From assembly GCA_947259865.1 (NCBI GenBank), contig CAMYNZ010000205.1, positions 1-6,778 on the forward strand: DNA of 6,778 nt, read 5' to 3'. Under the pieces are notes generated by a model. It worked only from the letters and a program-made list of their open reading frames with translations, did no database searches and was not told the origin of the DNA. Of this stretch, positions 5,026 through 6,778 are shown in pieces. This stretch comes from an uncultured Desulfobacterales bacterium. Its GTDB lineage: Bacteria > Desulfobacterota > Desulfobacteria > Desulfobacterales > G020354645. Position numbers and translations under genes: made by a program. The number at the start of each line of letters is the position of its first letter. Position 1 is the first letter of the stretch.

Positions 5026-6678
5026 ATGAATCACGTTAGGAAACTAAAATCGAACTCCCAAAAAAGATGGAAGATCAAGCGTTGGCACACAATTTCAGCA
5101 GTTTATATTGTGCTTTTGGTAATTTCATATTTGGTGAGACTGGTTCATCCAATCCAGATCCAGGTCGCAGTGGATCAAAAAACCGTCACACTCGGCCAAT
5201 CAAGCAGTACTGACCCTTTCCATCGAAATATACAAATTGCCTACATGGATACCGATCCAAACGCAACCGATAAGGATCCTGTTATTTTATTGCTGCACGG
5301 CAGTCCCGTTGCGGCACGCAAAACATTTCATAATCTAATTCCAGCACTAACCCAAACAGGACGTGTGATCGCGCCGGACTTGCCGGGTTTTGGTGCTTCG
5401 ACCCAAAAGATACCTGACTATTCGATAGCGGCCCATGGGGCGTACGTCCTTAGATTCCTGCGACACATCGGTATCGAAAAAGTACATGTCGTGGCATACA
5501 GTATGGGCGGCGGTGTTGCTTTAAATCTGGCCCATATGTCCCCGAAGCATGTCCGGTCAATGACGCTGCTTTCCGCCATCGGTGTTCAGGAATTCGAACT
5601 ATTGGGTAATTATCATATCAATCACGCTTTGCACGGTATTCAGTTAGCATCAATATGGCTGTTGAAAAACGGACTGCCTCACATGGGTCTGTTGGATAAA
5701 GTCCCGATCGGTCTGTCATATGCCCGCAATTTCTTTGACACGGATCAACGACCACTCCGGGCCTATCTTACAGAATTTGAAGCCCCGCTGCTTATTTTAC
5801 ACGGTCGGCAGGACGCCTTGATCCCGGTAACCGCTGCTCAGGAACATTTTCGAATTGTTCCCCAGAGCGAACTGAAACTGTATGACGACGGCCATCTGAT
5901 GGTGTTTAACCAAAACCAGCAAGTGGCGGATGATATTGGCTATTTTATCCAGCGGGTGGAAACCGCCAGGACAAAATCTTTAGCAACCGCCGATCCGCAA
6001 CGTTTAGCAGAAGCCCATAAGGCCGTAAACGAGGTAAAATTCCCTCCGGTGACAGGTATCACCCTCATCATTTTTTTGCTACTGATTGCGCTGGCTACTC
6101 TCATCAGTGAGGATTTGACCTGCATCGGGGCGGGATTGATGGCGGCCAAGGGAACCATTGGATTTATCCCCGCCGTGGCCGGATCATTTTTAGGAATATT
6201 TTTGGGCGATATCCTGCTGTTTCTGGCCGGTAAACATTTGGGGCGACCAGCGTTAGGATATCCTCCGTTGAAGTGGATCATCAGTGACGAGGACATAAGC
6301 AGAACGTCCCGCTGGTTTACCGCCAAAGGTCCCATTATCATTACGGCAAGCCGATTTTTACCCGGCAGTCGACTTCCGACATATTTTAGTGCCGGCATGC
6401 TGGGAACCAGTTTCTGGCTATTTTCTTTTTATTTTTTAATGGCCGCCTTGATTTGGACGCCGCTTTTGGTAGGTTTGGCGGCGGCAGTCGGCAGCCAGAT
6501 ACTGGTATATTACGACAGCTATAAACATTACGGCATTATGATATTGTTTGGCACCATATTTTTCCTATGGTTGCTAATAAAACTGTTGGTGCCGCTTCTT
6601 AGTTTGCGGGGACGCCGATTGCTTGTTAATTCTTTTCAGCAAAAATTCCATAAGGTGCGCAATTGGTTTTTTAGATAA
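5026..6678 (+). CDS. Membrane-anchored alpha/beta hydrolase fused to a DedA/VTT-family domain
   Basis: This 550-residue protein begins with a basic segment (2-21) and a transmembrane helix (about 22-40). An alpha/beta hydrolase domain follows (about 65-310), with oxyanion motif LLHGSP (89-94), DLPGFGAS (118-125), nucleophile elbow AYSMGG with S159, acid D263 in HGRQDALIP, and base H290 in DDGHLMVF. After a charged linker comes a VTT domain (about 342-525) with several hydrophobic helices: SEDLT (361-365), GD (394-395), the DedA hallmark SRFLPGSR (442-449) and AG (456-457). The tail is basic. DedA/VTT proteins move lipids or lipid carriers across membranes. The hydrolase substrate is unknown; an ester or lipid is inferred. 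Start: the frame extends to a GTG at 4957 (573 aa), but that lacks a Shine-Dalgarno and adds a non-hydrophobic, unremarkable leader. ATG 5026 has GGAAA ten bases upstream, so I prefer it. Confidence 0.88.
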   Translation: MNHVRKLKSNSQKRWKIKRWHTISAVYIVLLVISYLVRLVHPIQIQVAVDQKTVTLGQSSSTDPFHRNIQIAYMDTDPNATDKDPVILLLHGSPVAARKTFHNLIPALTQTGRVIAPDLPGFGASTQKIPDYSIAAHGAYVLRFLRHIGIEKVHVVAYSMGGGVALNLAHMSPKHVRSMTLLSAIGVQEFELLGNYHINHALHGIQLASIWLLKNGLPHMGLLDKVPIGLSYARNFFDTDQRPLRAYLTEFEAPLLILHGRQDALIPVTAAQEHFRIVPQSELKLYDDGHLMVFNQNQQVADDIGYFIQRVETARTKSLATADPQRLAEAHKAVNEVKFPPVTGITLIIFLLLIALATLISEDLTCIGAGLMAAKGTIGFIPAVAGSFLGIFLGDILLFLAGKHLGRPALGYPPLKWIISDEDISRTSRWFTAKGPIIITASRFLPGSRLPTYFSAGMLGTSFWLFSFYFLMAALIWTPLLVGLAAAVGSQILVYYDSYKHYGIMILFGTIFFLWLLIKLLVPLLSLRGRRLLVNSFQQKFHKVRNWFFR

Positions 6679-6701
6679 CTCAGGGGTCGGGGAGTTTTTT
6701 T
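6677..6701 (+). terminator. Weak intrinsic terminator after the hydrolase-VTT gene
   Basis: AACTC (6677-6681, overlapping the stop codon) pairs with GAGTT (6692-6696) around a 10-nt G-rich loop, and a run of seven T ends at 6701. The stem is only 5 bp, so termination may be inefficient. Confidence 0.4.
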
Positions 6702-6703
6702 GA

Positions 6704-6778
6704 TCCGCCATAGGTCTTTGGCGGACTGCATGGGCCGCGATAGCGAGTGCAATCCCCGCAGTTAGCAGCGGGGTTAGC
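6704..6778. repeat. Palindromic repeats at the right edge
   Basis: TCCGCCA (6704-6710) pairs with TGGCGGA (6719-6725), and CCCCGC (6754-6759) with GCGGGG (6768-6773), each with an 8-nt loop. GTTAGC occurs at 6761-6766 and 6773-6778. The segment 6732-6747 matches 1139-1154 inside repeat copy 2 at 13 of 16 bases. No coding frame is evident. It resembles the start of another dispersed intergenic repeat cut off by the window edge. Confidence 0.45.

Noticed and set aside
5940..6398. A 152-codon minus-strand frame across the VTT domain
   Set aside because: The plus strand here encodes hydrophobic helices and the DedA hallmark; the antisense frame is a by-product.
6704..6725. The TCCGCCA/TGGCGGA hairpin as a rho-independent terminator
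   Set aside because: The T-run lies before, not after, the hairpin on the plus strand, and the minus-strand reading would be followed by an A-run.

Overview
The window looks like a chromosomal stretch of an anaerobic deltaproteobacterium-type organism (Desulfobacterota, perhaps Desulfobacterales). This is inference. It rests on moderate GC, the gene types present, and a dispersed palindromic repeat of a kind I associate with those genomes. Nothing here fixes the taxon: there is no rRNA, tRNA or marker protein. I see no CRISPR array, transposase, phage gene or complete insertion sequence.

Layout. Bases 1-60 are the last 19 codons of a gene entering from the left. Bases 66-210 hold a MITE-like element with 29-nt inverted ends. 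After a structured leader comes a DJ-1/PfpI-family gene (486-1067), very like the repeat unit of plant DJ-1D proteins (glyoxalase III type). It is followed by a second, diverged member of the same repeat family (from 1083), so the gene sits between two direct copies. A stand-alone GlcD-type FAD-linked 2-hydroxyacid dehydrogenase follows (1363-2793). Its 3' end overlaps by 8 nt the 3' end of a convergent gene (2786-4693, minus strand). That gene encodes a two-domain acyltransferase, a PlsC-like O-acyltransferase fused to an OlsB-like GNAT N-acyltransferase. This is the arrangement of OlsF, which makes ornithine-type aminolipids. Divergent from it, across an AT-rich spacer of about 330 nt, is an unusual membrane protein (5026-6678). 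It has one N-terminal helix, an alpha/beta hydrolase domain, and a C-terminal DedA/VTT domain (the fold of TMEM41B/VMP1-type lipid scramblases and bacterial lipid-carrier transporters). The last 100 bases hold a weak terminator and palindromic repeats.

How the genes may work together. The convincing pairing is the divergent one: a phosphorus-free lipid synthase beside a hydrolase tethered to a lipid-translocating module. By the positive-inside rule the hydrolase would face the periplasm. A membrane-lipid remodelling pair is a reasonable hypothesis but unproven. The DJ-1-like and GlcD genes both handle small oxo/hydroxy acids: glyoxalase III makes D-lactate or glycolate, which GlcD-type enzymes oxidise. 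They are, however, separated by 295 nt of repeat and probably transcribed separately.

The most unusual item is the hydrolase-VTT fusion, followed by the repeat pair bracketing the DJ-1-like gene.
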